In this document: positions 43,975-53,009 of the stretch, in pieces | Layout of the letters: each line of letters begins with the position of its first letter | Numbering within the stretch: the first letter of the stretch is position 1 | Origin: Pseudomonadota bacterium | GTDB lineage: Bacteria > Pseudomonadota > Gammaproteobacteria > Burkholderiales > Burkholderiaceae_B | Assembly: GCA_023440825.1 (NCBI GenBank) | Contig: JAEXRL010000027.1 | Location: forward strand, 29,524-93,523 | Direction of reading: 5' to 3' | Length of the DNA: 64,000 bases | The notes under the pieces: model-generated | Databases searched by the model: none | Seen by the model: only the letters and a program-made list of their open reading frames with translations | What the model was told of the DNA's origin: nothing | Position numbers and translations under genes: made by a program

Positions 43975-45180
43975 ATGAAATCAGTGTCTTCTCATACCGT
44001 AGCAACCAGCCAGAAAATCGAACTCCCTCCGTATGAAACTATCGCCCTGGTGTTACAAGGAGGAGGAGCTCTAGGCGCCTATCAGGCGGGCGTATATGAG
44101 GGCTTGCAAGAAGCAGGCATTGAACCTGACTGCCTCTCGGGCATTTCTATCGGAGCACTCAACACAGCGATTATTGCGGGCAACCCTCCCTCAGAACGCG
44201 TGGAGAAATTACGGCTTTTTTGGGAAACTATCTGTCAACCGTACTTCGGCCTGACCATGCCCTATGTCATGCAAGACGCCTTGTTTCAGATCAACGATGC
44301 AGCACGCGAAGCAGTCGGGGCTTTCAACGCAAACAATGCCGTGCTACAAGGCCAAGCAGGATTTTTTCGCCCTCGCTTTCCACCACCGCCGCAGTTCACT
44401 CCTGGCCTGCCTGAAGCGGCCAGCTATTACGACACCTCAGCATTGCGCGATACCTTGCACAAACTGTGCGACTTTGAGCGTATCAATAGCGGCGAGATGC
44501 GCATCTCTGTGGGAGCAGTAAATTTAAGCAGCGGTAATTTCGTTTATTTTGATAACAGCAAAATAGCTTTGCGCGCGGAGCACTTTATGGCCTCCGGTGC
44601 CCTACCCCCCGCTTTTGCGCCCGTAGAGATTGATGGTCAATATTATTGGGATGGGGGCTTAGTATCGAATACGCCTCTTGCTTACGTGCTGGAGCAAAGT
44701 CCACGCAAAGATACGCTGGCCTTTCAAGTGGATCTATGGAGCGCGCGTGGTCAGGTGCCCACGAATATGAGCGAAGTCAGTGACCGTATCAATGATGTAC
44801 GTTATTCCAGTCGCACGCGCAATGTCACTGAACAAATGCGCAGGCTGCAATACATGAGGCATATTATTTCCAGCCTGTTAGATCAGATTCCAGAACAGGA
44901 GCGAAATAAAGTACTAAGTTGTCGTCTGGCGCAAGAGCTGGCTAGCACAAAACGCTATAACGTCATTCATCTAATTTACCGCAATCAGCCCTACGAACAG
45001 CATTACAAAGACCATCAGTTTGGCCCCATCACCATGCGTGAACACTGGCAATCGGGGCTAGATGACATACGCAATACATTGCTACACGCGGACAAATTAG
45101 CCATGCCTGATAATCTGACCGGCTTTTCCACCTACGATGTACACCGTGCGGAACTGGAGCAGTTAATTACCGGCAAATAA
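43975..45180 (+). CDS. Patatin-like phospholipase with C-terminal DUF3734-type region
   Basis: A 401-aa lipid hydrolase. The oxyanion segment LVLQGGGALGAYQAGV, the nucleophile Ser58 in GISIG, and the catalytic Asp226 in DGG form the patatin Ser-Asp dyad. After about residue 290 comes a helical region of the DUF3734 type. Bacterial members of this family act as phospholipase A or lipid remodelling enzymes. No signal peptide, so the enzyme is probably cytosolic or peripheral at the membrane. AGGA seven bases upstream supports the start. Confidence 0.9.
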   Translation: MKSVSSHTVATSQKIELPPYETIALVLQGGGALGAYQAGVYEGLQEAGIEPDCLSGISIGALNTAIIAGNPPSERVEKLRLFWETICQPYFGLTMPYVMQDALFQINDAAREAVGAFNANNAVLQGQAGFFRPRFPPPPQFTPGLPEAASYYDTSALRDTLHKLCDFERINSGEMRISVGAVNLSSGNFVYFDNSKIALRAEHFMASGALPPAFAPVEIDGQYYWDGGLVSNTPLAYVLEQSPRKDTLAFQVDLWSARGQVPTNMSEVSDRINDVRYSSRTRNVTEQMRRLQYMRHIISSLLDQIPEQERNKVLSCRLAQELASTKRYNVIHLIYRNQPYEQHYKDHQFGPITMREHWQSGLDDIRNTLLHADKLAMPDNLTGFSTYDVHRAELEQLITGK

Positions 45181-45202
45181 ACTTAACAGCACCGACTAAG
45201 GT

Positions 45203-46138
45203 TTATCGGCGACTCAGCACCATGGCACCCGACAACACAAAAGCCGTGCCCAGTAATTGAATCCATGTAATGGGCTCGGCCAAAAACCAGTTAGCCAAAA
45301 ACAACACCGAAACAGGCCCCACCAAACCTAGCTGAGCACTCAAGGGAGCGCCTATGCGCTCTACCGCCCACATAATCATAAACGTAGGTAAAACGGTATG
45401 AAACACCGCATGCAATACCGATAAACCATACACGGGCATGGGTTGTACCAAGCCTTGCCAGCCTTGTACAGCAAAAAAATGTGCCAGGGTATATACCGCA
45501 GAGATACTCATGGCATAGGCCACTAGACGCGTAGAACCAATATTACGAATGAGCTCGCCAGAACGAATTAGATAAATCGCATAGGAAATGGCGGAGCCCA
45601 AAACACAAAAAGAGCCCAGCAAGACATTCTCGCCCGAGAACGAGAGATCCTGTACAAACACCAGCCCTACACCAATGTATGACAAGGCCAGCGCTAGCCA
45701 CTGCCGCGGAAAAATCTCGCGCTTCAGAAACAAGGCAGACAAAAGCAGTACAAAGGTAGGGGCCAAAAACAAAATCAAGCGCTCAAGCCCGGCACTGATG
45801 TACTCAAGCCCGATAAAATCCAATAAGCTGGCCAAGTAATACCCAAGAAAGCCCAAAATGACCAGCTCAATACCCTGACGCAGGGTTAACTTGGGAATTT
45901 TCCCCTGTCTGGCTCTATGCATCTGCCACAAGGAGACGGCCAGAAAGAAAGGCAGGGCTAGCAGCATACGAAAGCCAATCACTGTCAGGGCATTGACGTC
46001 GTACTGATAAGTCAGCTTAGCTACAATAGCCTTGGCCGAAAATAAAACAGATCCCAAGCCAGCCAGGAAGAACCCAATATAAAAAGTACGTGCGCTACTC
46101 GCGTTCGAGGCAGGACTAGAAGAGGTGGTGGTAGACAT
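45203..46138 (-). CDS. EamA/DMT-superfamily transporter
   Basis: A 311-aa membrane protein with ten predicted segments in two EamA repeats (repeat one about 20-150, repeat two about 165-305; motifs FSAKAIVAKLTYQYDV and LIRNIGSTRLVAYAMSISAVYTLA). Such transporters move metabolites or amino acids, but the substrate is not predictable. It is convergent with the patatin gene, 22 bases away. Confidence 0.88.
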   Translation of the reverse strand: MSTTTSSSPASNASSARTFYIGFFLAGLGSVLFSAKAIVAKLTYQYDVNALTVIGFRMLLALPFFLAVSLWQMHRARQGKIPKLTLRQGIELVILGFLGYYLASLLDFIGLEYISAGLERLILFLAPTFVLLLSALFLKREIFPRQWLALALSYIGVGLVFVQDLSFSGENVLLGSFCVLGSAISYAIYLIRSGELIRNIGSTRLVAYAMSISAVYTLAHFFAVQGWQGLVQPMPVYGLSVLHAVFHTVLPTFMIMWAVERIGAPLSAQLGLVGPVSVLFLANWFLAEPITWIQLLGTAFVLSGAMVLSRR

Positions 46139-46338
46139 TAGGCGGGCAAGGTTGTAGGGCTAAGTTTATAGTCAACTGATCTTATACCTAATCTGCTTAC
46201 AGAGCCAGTAGGGCGCGAGCACCCCAAAAGCCATTACGTCGTTTCTTAACATACCCCGAAAAAACTCGTTCCCCCACATAAAAACACACGCATAGGCTTG
46301 CCAAATATAAAATTTTCGTGCTATAGTCTTTCTTCTAT
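46139..46338. promoter_or_regulatory. EamA-tRNA intergenic region with tRNA promoter
   Basis: About 200 bases without a gene. The right end holds a promoter for the first tRNA-Asn: TTGCCA (46299-46304) and TATAGT (46322-46327) with roughly 17 bases between them. The same pair recurs before the second copy at 46534-46539 and 46558-46563. The EamA gene is leftward, so its promoter must also be in this gap. Confidence 0.65.
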
Positions 46339-46414
46339 TCCCCGATAGCTCAGTCGGTAGAGCGACGGACTGTTAATCCGCAGGTCACAGGTTCGAGCCC
46401 TGTTCGGGGAGCCA
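46339..46414 (+). tRNA. tRNA-Asn (anticodon GTT), copy 1
   Basis: A 76-base gene including encoded CCA. Acceptor stem TCCCCGA pairs with TCGGGGA. The anticodon loop is CTGTTAA, anticodon GTT. The T arm has ACAGG-TTCGAGC-CCTGT. The gene is identical to copy 2 at 46574. It has its own promoter and a following hairpin terminator at 46424. Confidence 0.98.
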
Positions 46415-46423
46415 AATTTAAGA

Positions 46424-46448
46424 CTCAGCATTTCGCTGGGTTTTTTAT
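46424..46448 (+). terminator. Intrinsic terminator after tRNA-Asn copy 1
   Basis: CTCAGC and GCTGGG form a six-base-pair stem (with a T-G pair) around ATTTC, followed by TTTTTT. Placed ten bases after the encoded CCA, it should stop transcription between the two tRNA copies. Confidence 0.75.
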
Positions 46449-46573
46449 TTTCCAGCACATAAGGTTTTCTTTTTCAGTGCTCAAGGTGATCCACCACAGA
46501 GGCTAAATTAAAAAACTTTGCGTACAGGAAGGCTTGCATAAAAAACAAAAATTATGCTATAGTCTTTTTCTTT

Positions 46574-46649
46574 TCCCCGATAGCTCAGTCGGTAGAGCGA
46601 CGGACTGTTAATCCGCAGGTCACAGGTTCGAGCCCTGTTCGGGGAGCCA
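46574..46649 (+). tRNA. tRNA-Asn (anticodon GTT), copy 2
   Basis: Identical in sequence to copy 1, including encoded CCA. The promoter TTGCAT (46534-46539), 18 bases, TATAGT (46558-46563) lies just upstream. A strong terminator follows at 46655. Confidence 0.98.
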
Positions 46650-46654
46650 AATTT

Positions 46655-46690
46655 AAGGGCTTAGTATGTCAAACATACTAAGCCCTTTTT
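46655..46690. terminator. Strong hairpin terminator between tRNA-Asn copy 2 and autotransporter
   Basis: AAGGGCTTAGTATG pairs perfectly over 14 base pairs with CATACTAAGCCCTT around a five-base loop, followed by further Ts. It terminates the tRNA transcript rightward and, read on the other strand, may also end the leftward autotransporter gene, whose stop is 32 bases away. Confidence 0.9.
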
Positions 46691-46721
46691 ATTTGCTGTA
46701 TCGTTTAAGCCAAGCCAACTA

Positions 46722-49580
46722 CTACCAACGCAAACGCAGGCCTAACATTCCTGATACAGAGTATGCATCGCCCATATGCTGCAAACTGGACGTATACATG
46801 CCTTCAGCATAGATAGAATAAAGGTTTTTGTTCCAGCTATACGCCCCACCCACCCCTGCTCCCATCCATAAGCGCTCTTGCTTCTGTACAAAACTAACAG
46901 TCTGGACACGAGTCTTGGTTTGCGGCGTGAAATCGTAATACAGGCTGAGCAAACCATATGCATCAATCGGCGAGCTAGGAGTAAATCCCGCTGGACGCAC
47001 GGCAAGCCCTAATCTAGCCAATGTACGCTCGCCCTGCTGCAGATCCACCCGAGCACCATACCTATCTGTAAAGGCATCGAACTTGGCCTTGCTATAACTG
47101 AGTTGAGCTTGGGGGCTTAGCTGCCAGCCAGAAGCTAGTCGCCAATGATGCCCTAACTCTACGGATACCGCGTAGGTACGCGCCCCGTTCCCCTTCACCA
47201 GGTTAGCCTGAGCTAGCTTGGAGAATAGATCGCTATCATGCCAACTTAGTTGCGCCTGCCCATCCAGATACCAATTGTTCTGCCCCAACCACGTCGCGCT
47301 TAAGCCCAGACCATAACTGTCAGTTTTTATGCGCCCATCACCATGATGAGAAACGGTGTTCGCTTTGCTGTGACCATAATGTGCCGACACGCCCCCTACC
47401 CAGTCCCCCGTCTCTGTACGGGATAACAAGCTATCCACCCCCAACTCCAACTGATAGGTGGTTTGTGTAAACTGGGCATCGCTAGTGGAGCTACGAGGCC
47501 TGTGACGTGCATAGGCTCCATCCACCTTCCCCCATACACCGGCTTGCGTCTGTGCGTCTGTCGAGCGATCGCTCACCCCGTTAGCCCACTTCCTGGAGCT
47601 AGTACGTTGCTGCAAAGTAGGCAGTTGTGAGGAAAACAATAGGCTGGAGGCATAAGACTCATAGCTTGCCACACCCGCCTGATAACGCGGTTTTTCTGGA
47701 TCAGGCTTATCTGTATTTAAAAAAGTAGAATGCAAGTACCAATGGCCGTCCCCTGTATTGTGATGCAGCTTGTACGCGTAAGCGCCTGCCACAATACTCT
47801 GCGAACCTTCATGCTCGTAGTCCCCTAACAGCGTAAATACCCCTGCGGAATCACCTCCCACGGAAATAAGCTTAATACCACTAGAGGTTTGAGCCCCCTG
47901 CCCCAGGCGATTCATCACTTTTACCCCAGCCGTACCTGAGGCTTTTCCCTGGACAAAAAGCTGCTCCGTAGGCGACGCATCCCCTCCTAAGGCACTGTTT
48001 AAAACAATACTGCCTCCATTGGAGTGCAAGTCCCCCGCAATACGCATTATGCCGCTAGTCGACTGAAAAGCATGGCCGGGTATCAAGCTAGCTGTTTTGT
48101 CCAACTGCACATGCCCTAACGCCCCATACCCAATCACCTTGCTTTGCTCGCCAACCAACACCGTAGCAGCACTCAGCTCGCCGGCATGAACATCCAGCTC
48201 ACTGTGCTGCAAACTAATCGTGCCCGCATAGGGATTAGCGTTTGAGTTGATGGCTAAGGTAGAGGACAGCGCACGTATATCACCATTTCCTTCTATAAGT
48301 CCTTTAGAAGAAAACTGGCTGGATGTTAAGGCTAGACTATTATTTATCGTGAAAGTACCTGTGTTACTGGTATTTAGTGCACTAGAAATCACCTCGAGGC
48401 TGTCAACGACCACCTTGCCAGAATTATTCAATACATGGTTATTCTCTAAAGTGCTGGATGAATTGAACGACAAATTAGCACCCTGTAAGTTATTTATAGA
48501 CCCACCGGATATTCTTGCATCCACAACAAACAACTCATTGTCATTATTTACCAGGCTATCAGAAAAATATAAATTATCCCTTAGGTATAAATAGCCATGA
48601 TTATCAACAGTAAACTCTTCCAATCGGTTTTCCCCAACCACGGCTGCCTCACCGTAATTAGTAAGTTGACCTTTAGCCAGATAATTGGGCCTGTCTTCCG
48701 TACAACCATAGCTAGCCGTACAGGCATCAATAAATAATAAGGCCTCGGCATCATTTGTTATCTCAAGACCATCTCCCTCACTACCATAAATGTACATAAA
48801 CCCCTTGTTTTTATTAAACAATACGGCATGATCAGCAAGGTTATGAACAATCCACATTTCACTTGTATCGTTCGCTCCTCCTCCCGCATTAGTTATGGTC
48901 CCTTCAGACAAGTTGTTGCCAATAATGTCCATCGTGGAGTCACCGCTATTATCAATCACTGCGCCGTGGGCGTAGTTTCGATCAACAAGCATGAGCGCTT
49001 TGTTTTCGTTGCTAATAACGACGCCCTCTACCGTATTTCCAGTAATAAAGGTTCGACCCTGATTTCTATTCGTTATTTGTGCATTTTCAGCGTAGTTTTG
49101 ATAAAGAACAGTGTAAGCCCTATCCCCATCGTTTACTAAGCTTACCTGTGCTGGAAAATTTGATGTGCCTGACAAATAATTACCTACTAACATCTCCAGA
49201 CTATTTACATTAAACGTAGAGTTTTCTGTGGTAGCACTGTAACTGGATGTATTGTAGCCAGAACTCAAGCTTGATATAAAAGTAGGATTATTCCACATAC
49301 CCACTGTATAACCATCATATGGCAAGGTATAAATACTTTCCAATGGCCCCTGCAGCAAAATAGTCCTATTCCCTAAACCTTTGAAATATGGACTAATAAA
49401 AGACGGCTGATAAATAGCATCGCTTACACCACCCAAATAATTTCCACCACTGTTATCAAAGTTTGGTGTAACTTCACCAAAGCCATTTTCATGTATAACC
49501 GTTTGTGCTGATACGGGAATAATTAATGCAAATAACAAACCCGTTAAACCAAGAACCCAAGAAAACGTTCGCCCCCGCAT
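46722..49580 (-). CDS. Autotransporter with repetitive passenger domain
   Basis: A 952-aa type Va secreted protein. Signal peptide about 1-26 (cleavage after VSA-Q). The passenger (about 27-640) contains degenerate repeats of about 20 residues (about 146-430), each with a xxNxxG/E start and a hydrophobic middle (for example VIDNSGDSTMDIIGN, TVDNHGYLYLRDN), which predicts a beta-helix. A conserved-looking pair Cys287/Cys293 lies inside the repeats, which is unusual for passengers. The C-terminal beta-barrel spans about 685-952 and ends LGLRLRW, fitting an outer-membrane barrel terminus. Strong AAAGGAG precedes the ATG. The passenger is AT-richer than neighbouring genes. Role unknown; adhesin is a guess. 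Confidence 0.9.
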   Translation of the reverse strand: MRGRTFSWVLGLTGLLFALIIPVSAQTVIHENGFGEVTPNFDNSGGNYLGGVSDAIYQPSFISPYFKGLGNRTILLQGPLESIYTLPYDGYTVGMWNNPTFISSLSSGYNTSSYSATTENSTFNVNSLEMLVGNYLSGTSNFPAQVSLVNDGDRAYTVLYQNYAENAQITNRNQGRTFITGNTVEGVVISNENKALMLVDRNYAHGAVIDNSGDSTMDIIGNNLSEGTITNAGGGANDTSEMWIVHNLADHAVLFNKNKGFMYIYGSEGDGLEITNDAEALLFIDACTASYGCTEDRPNYLAKGQLTNYGEAAVVGENRLEEFTVDNHGYLYLRDNLYFSDSLVNNDNELFVVDARISGGSINNLQGANLSFNSSSTLENNHVLNNSGKVVVDSLEVISSALNTSNTGTFTINNSLALTSSQFSSKGLIEGNGDIRALSSTLAINSNANPYAGTISLQHSELDVHAGELSAATVLVGEQSKVIGYGALGHVQLDKTASLIPGHAFQSTSGIMRIAGDLHSNGGSIVLNSALGGDASPTEQLFVQGKASGTAGVKVMNRLGQGAQTSSGIKLISVGGDSAGVFTLLGDYEHEGSQSIVAGAYAYKLHHNTGDGHWYLHSTFLNTDKPDPEKPRYQAGVASYESYASSLLFSSQLPTLQQRTSSRKWANGVSDRSTDAQTQAGVWGKVDGAYARHRPRSSTSDAQFTQTTYQLELGVDSLLSRTETGDWVGGVSAHYGHSKANTVSHHGDGRIKTDSYGLGLSATWLGQNNWYLDGQAQLSWHDSDLFSKLAQANLVKGNGARTYAVSVELGHHWRLASGWQLSPQAQLSYSKAKFDAFTDRYGARVDLQQGERTLARLGLAVRPAGFTPSSPIDAYGLLSLYYDFTPQTKTRVQTVSFVQKQERLWMGAGVGGAYSWNKNLYSIYAEGMYTSSLQHMGDAYSVSGMLGLRLRW

Positions 49581-50197
49581 AGTCCATCTCCTTTTATGAA
49601 TCTGAAATTTTTACCTACCGTTTAAGCACAGACACTACTTGGACAAGCATGCACAACTGAACTTAATTCTATTAGTAACTATTTCCGCTTTTTTTCACAA
49701 AGATGTAACTTTTGATTCTTATATTTATAGGTGGTATGGTCGTTTTATCAAGTACGCACTAGCATTATTTTTCATCTACTAATTATTAACGCTGACTCGT
49801 CTATCTATTACTTGAAATGTTTGCTCACGACTCATTTTCCTTTTACAAGTAACTCGTTTAAAACGCAAGAATTTCACACTCCTGCAAAACACTTGCTCGT
49901 GTCTTTAACGCTTTAACCCTAATGCATGTCGGATTCGCACGACACTCTTTTAAATCAATAATTTGCCCGTGCTGTGGCAGCCAGCTCTCAGGCTGTGAGC
50001 CAGCCACACATCACTGCACTAAGCGCCAGCAAGCATGGCAAACCCACCCACTTACACTTTCATCATATTGCGCACAAAATAAGGGGCACTTTGCAAGCCT
50101 GCGAAGACACAAAAGACCTGCATCTGAATGTAAACGAAGGCCTGAGTAGCCGCATTGCCCTTACAATCTGCGAACACCTGTTTATGTAGGAACGGCC
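49581..50197. other. Gene-free gap upstream of autotransporter and perM
   Basis: This 617-base stretch has no gene I can support. The left part is very AT-rich and must contain the autotransporter promoter reading left. The right part has only overlapping short open frames without ribosome-binding sites or conserved composition. One small frame ends eight bases before the perM start, but it begins with a GTG and has no supporting features. Confidence 0.6.
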
Positions 50198-51280
50198 ATG
50201 AACACCAAAGCTATTTTGCAGTTTCGTAGTTTTCTTATATTGCTAAGCGTAGTTTCCTTAGCCTTCGCTTTAATCTTATTGCCGTTTTATGGTGCTGTCT
50301 TTTGGGGGGTAGTACTAGCTATTTTGTTTGCACCCGTGCAGCGACGTTTATTAGTACGCACAAATGGGCGACGCTCTGTATCAGCGCTATTGACCCTTTT
50401 GCTGATTATTCTCATTGTCATCATTCCAGTCACACTCATCACCGCTTCCGTTATTCAGCAAATCGCTGAACTCTACAAGCTCATAGATAGTGGTCAATTG
50501 AACCCCGGTGCTTACCTGAACCAAATTACCAGCGCCCTACCCCAGCGGGCACATACGCTACTACAACACCTGGGCATGGACAGCTTTGATGATTTACAAC
50601 AAAAGTTCTCTCGTTTCGTTCTACAAAGTGGCCAGCTTCTCACGAAACACGCGGTCAATATGGGGCAAAACACCTTTCAGTTTCTCGTGAGTCTGGGCAT
50701 CATGCTTTATATGCTCTTCTTTCTTTTACGCGATGGCGCTGATCTAGGCCGCCATTGCCGAGATCTTATCCCCTTAAGCGAAGATCATAAAACCCATTTA
50801 TTCCGTAAACTTACTACGGTGATACGCGCAACCGTGAAAGGAAATATCGCCGTGGCCGCTACCCAAGGTGCATTGGGAGGCGTTATGTTTTGGTTTTTGG
50901 GGATACAGGGCGCACTGTTTTGGGGCGTGGTAATGGCTATCTTATCGCTACTGCCTGCTGTGGGTGCCTCGCTGATCTGGGCCCCTGTCGCCATTTACTT
51001 TTTTGTCTCGGGTAAGTTTTTCGAAGGGATTGTCCTAACCTCCTTCGGTATTTTAGTGATTGGCTTAGTGGATAACATCCTGCGACCCCAGCTAGTGGGC
51101 AAGGACACGAAAATTCCTGACTACGTTATTTTAATTTCCACCCTGGGCGGCCTGTCTATCTTTGGCCTGAACGGCTTTGTTATTGGCCCACTTATTGCTG
51201 CCTTATTTATAGCGTGCTGGGATCTGTTTCCGTCTGCGATACGTGCCCGCGCTAACGCTCATACAGGCAACGAGCTTTAA
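50198..51280 (+). CDS. PerM / AI-2E-transporter family membrane protein
   Basis: A 360-aa protein with about eight membrane segments: N-terminal pair (about 12-50), long soluble loop (about 90-160), then helices at 165-185 and 215-340. The family segments AILSLLPAVGASLIWAPVAIYF and NILRPQLVGKDTKIPDYVILISTLGGLSIFGLNGFVIGP are clear. The group includes PerM and the AI-2 exporter TqsA; substrate is not deducible. GGAAC lies seven bases before the ATG. Confidence 0.9.
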   Translation: MNTKAILQFRSFLILLSVVSLAFALILLPFYGAVFWGVVLAILFAPVQRRLLVRTNGRRSVSALLTLLLIILIVIIPVTLITASVIQQIAELYKLIDSGQLNPGAYLNQITSALPQRAHTLLQHLGMDSFDDLQQKFSRFVLQSGQLLTKHAVNMGQNTFQFLVSLGIMLYMLFFLLRDGADLGRHCRDLIPLSEDHKTHLFRKLTTVIRATVKGNIAVAATQGALGGVMFWFLGIQGALFWGVVMAILSLLPAVGASLIWAPVAIYFFVSGKFFEGIVLTSFGILVIGLVDNILRPQLVGKDTKIPDYVILISTLGGLSIFGLNGFVIGPLIAALFIACWDLFPSAIRARANAHTGNEL

Positions 51281-51297
51281 CTATTTTTACGCCCTAT

Positions 51298-51323
51298 GTC
51301 TGCACTGCTCCCACAGTGCAGAC
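51298..51323. terminator. Bidirectional hairpin terminator between perM and MAPEG gene
   Basis: GTCTGCACTG and CAGTGCAGAC form a perfect ten-base-pair stem with a six-base loop. The convergent perM and MAPEG genes end 17 bases before it and 5 bases after it. The following CCCTTTC is a weak U-tract, so efficiency is uncertain. Confidence 0.75.
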
Positions 51324-51328
51324 CCCTT

Positions 51329-51703
51329 TCAGGCTCCTAAAAATACGATACGTATAGTCACCGCCAAGGCTAAAAACCAGATCAAAGAACGCATCCTGTC
51401 TTTGTCAGCAATGTACGCGAGTAAATACAGCACTCTCAAAATTAGCCAAGCTGCCATGAGTCCGCCCACTGCTGAAGGCTGCGCCCCAGACCATAAAGCA
51501 AAAAGCACCGCTGCATAGAAAAAAGGCAAAGCCTCAAACGCATTGGCCTGCGCCGCATGCGCTCTGGCACGCCACCCACCCAAACCCGCTAACCAGGGCC
51601 GCGGTTCTTTATTCGTAAAGCCCGGCGCCCCGGCCTTGGCCGCAACCGCCGATACCAGCGGCAAAAAAGCCGCCAAGAGCAACGCTATCTTTACCCACAA
51701 CAT
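51329..51703 (-). CDS. MAPEG-family membrane protein
   Basis: A 124-aa protein with four membrane segments. The family motif RARAHAAQANAFEALPFFYAAVL is visible, with the ending LAYIADKDRMRSLIWFLALAV. Bacterial MAPEG proteins are related to glutathione-using microsomal enzymes, but their activity is mostly unknown. Good GGAAGAG precedes the ATG. It is convergent with perM. Confidence 0.9.
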   Translation of the reverse strand: MLWVKIALLLAAFLPLVSAVAAKAGAPGFTNKEPRPWLAGLGGWRARAHAAQANAFEALPFFYAAVLFALWSGAQPSAVGGLMAAWLILRVLYLLAYIADKDRMRSLIWFLALAVTIRIVFLGA

Positions 51704-52049
51704 ACTCTTCCCCCATGAATGCTAAAAATCATTTTTAAACACAGTACGTGCTCAGTATAATTTTATTTTACTAGCCGTAGTAGCCAGTAAGACAGCGCTT
51801 AGGCTAAGACCTGCACTCTCGCTAAGTTCAAAAGCATGCCGCCCCCGACATAGCCGCGCTTGCGAAAAGTTGCCATGCCACAACGTCCAAAATCAGCATG
51901 GAAAAAGTGTGGAAAATAACCGTTATCAGTCAAAAACTATTGATTTTATTGACTTGTAATTAGCGTTCGCAATGCGAAAGTGGGAAGTTCGATTTCCCTT
52001 GTGGGAACAAAACCCGCTTACTGCGGCCTACCCACTAAGGCTCGCGGTG
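51704..52049. other. Gene-free gap between MAPEG and LysR genes
   Basis: These 346 bases contain no gene I can support. A perfect inverted repeat TTCGCAATGCGAA lies at 51966-51978 and a small hairpin GGGAA/TTCCC at 51982-51998. An AT-rich stretch with TTGACTTG (about 51949) precedes the first of these. These could be remnants of a regulatory or terminator region; no function can be assigned. Confidence 0.5.
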
Positions 52050-52964
52050 CTACAGACGCGCCACTTCAGTGCTTAGCGCTTGTGCTGCTTGCCGTAAGCT
52101 GTCCCTTAATTGTTGCATCGGTGGATGCTGGATACTACCTTTACGAACCACCATGTAAACATGACGACTCAAGGGTTCGCATAATTTAAGCACACGTATA
52201 TCGTGGCGCTCTGGCATTTGATACAAACCAAAAAATGGCAAGACAGTGACATAAGCGCATTGCCCCACAAGATTGAGTGTGGCCAACATATTACGACAGC
52301 TTGCCCCTATTTTTGGCTCAAAACCATAGGCCCGGCAATGATTCAGCAGCACCGAAAAATACTGGCTAGACGCCTGATTTACCGCCCACGTGCTTTCACT
52401 CAAATCCCCTAAGCTGACAGCTTTATCCTTAGCTTTGGGGTGATCTACTGGCAAAACAGCCACGAACTGATCTTGGCACAGCACCTCAACAGATAAGCCT
52501 AGAGCATGTTGGTCAGCAGAATGTGACTCTAAAGTAATGGCAAGATCCACCTGACGATTAGCCACTGCTTTTAGCCCCTCGGCCGACTCGTACTCCAGCA
52601 TCTGCACTGCACCCTGCCCCACAAAGCTATGAACAAGCGAAGGTAATAAAGCATTAATAGCCGAACCGAAGGCAGCAATACGTAAAGTTTGACGCAGGTT
52701 CAAATCACCTGAACGAATGTGGTGCTCCGTCTTTTCCAGAGTGACTGCTATTTTAGCCACCTGCTGAACCAAATAGATCCCTGCAGGCGTCAAGCGTACA
52801 CCACGCCCCTCTCTCTCAAACAAAGAGACCTGTAGCTCTTGCTCCAACAAAGCGAGCTGTCTGGATACAGCAGGTCGAGTCAGACCATGCAACTGAGCCA
52901 CACGAGTAATGGTTTTACAAACCGACAAATCGTACAGCAGTTGCAGGCGCCTTAAATTCATCAT
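52050..52964 (-). CDS. LysR-family transcriptional regulator
   Basis: A 304-aa regulator. The HTH is in TITRVAQLHGLTRPAVSRQLALLEQELQV, followed by the LysR effector domain. It sits next to and in the same direction as the Bug-type binding protein and the PLP enzyme, all on the minus strand, so it is a candidate regulator of that set although it lies downstream of them. The start has two adjacent ATGs (52964 and 52961). The ligand is unknown. Confidence 0.9.
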   Translation of the reverse strand: MMNLRRLQLLYDLSVCKTITRVAQLHGLTRPAVSRQLALLEQELQVSLFEREGRGVRLTPAGIYLVQQVAKIAVTLEKTEHHIRSGDLNLRQTLRIAAFGSAINALLPSLVHSFVGQGAVQMLEYESAEGLKAVANRQVDLAITLESHSADQHALGLSVEVLCQDQFVAVLPVDHPKAKDKAVSLGDLSESTWAVNQASSQYFSVLLNHCRAYGFEPKIGASCRNMLATLNLVGQCAYVTVLPFFGLYQMPERHDIRVLKLCEPLSRHVYMVVRKGSIQHPPMQQLRDSLRQAAQALSTEVARL

Positions 52965-53009
52965 CGTGTCGAGTATAGCGCGCCTGCTTCTTAAATAATA
53001 AGCGTCACA

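Larger units (their letters stand above)
46299..46654 (+). repeat. Tandem duplication of the tRNA-Asn transcription unit
   Basis: Two units with the same layout, offset by 235 bases: GGCTTGC with a -35-like TTGCCA/TTGCAT, then TGCTATAGTCTTT with the -10 TATAGT, and an identical tRNA followed by GCCAAATTTAA. The spacer between the units has diverged. It indicates an old tandem duplication that kept the tRNA and core promoter. Confidence 0.8.

Noticed and set aside
49922..50189. Two overlapping short open frames (75 and 71 codons) upstream of the perM-like gene.
   Set aside because: Neither has a ribosome-binding site, signal peptide or family pattern. They overlap in different frames. One begins at GTG just after an in-frame stop.
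51982..51998. A GGGAA-GTTCGAT-TTCCC hairpin resembling a tRNA T arm.
   Set aside because: No acceptor stem, D arm or anticodon arm can be paired around it, so it is not a tRNA or clear tRNA fragment.
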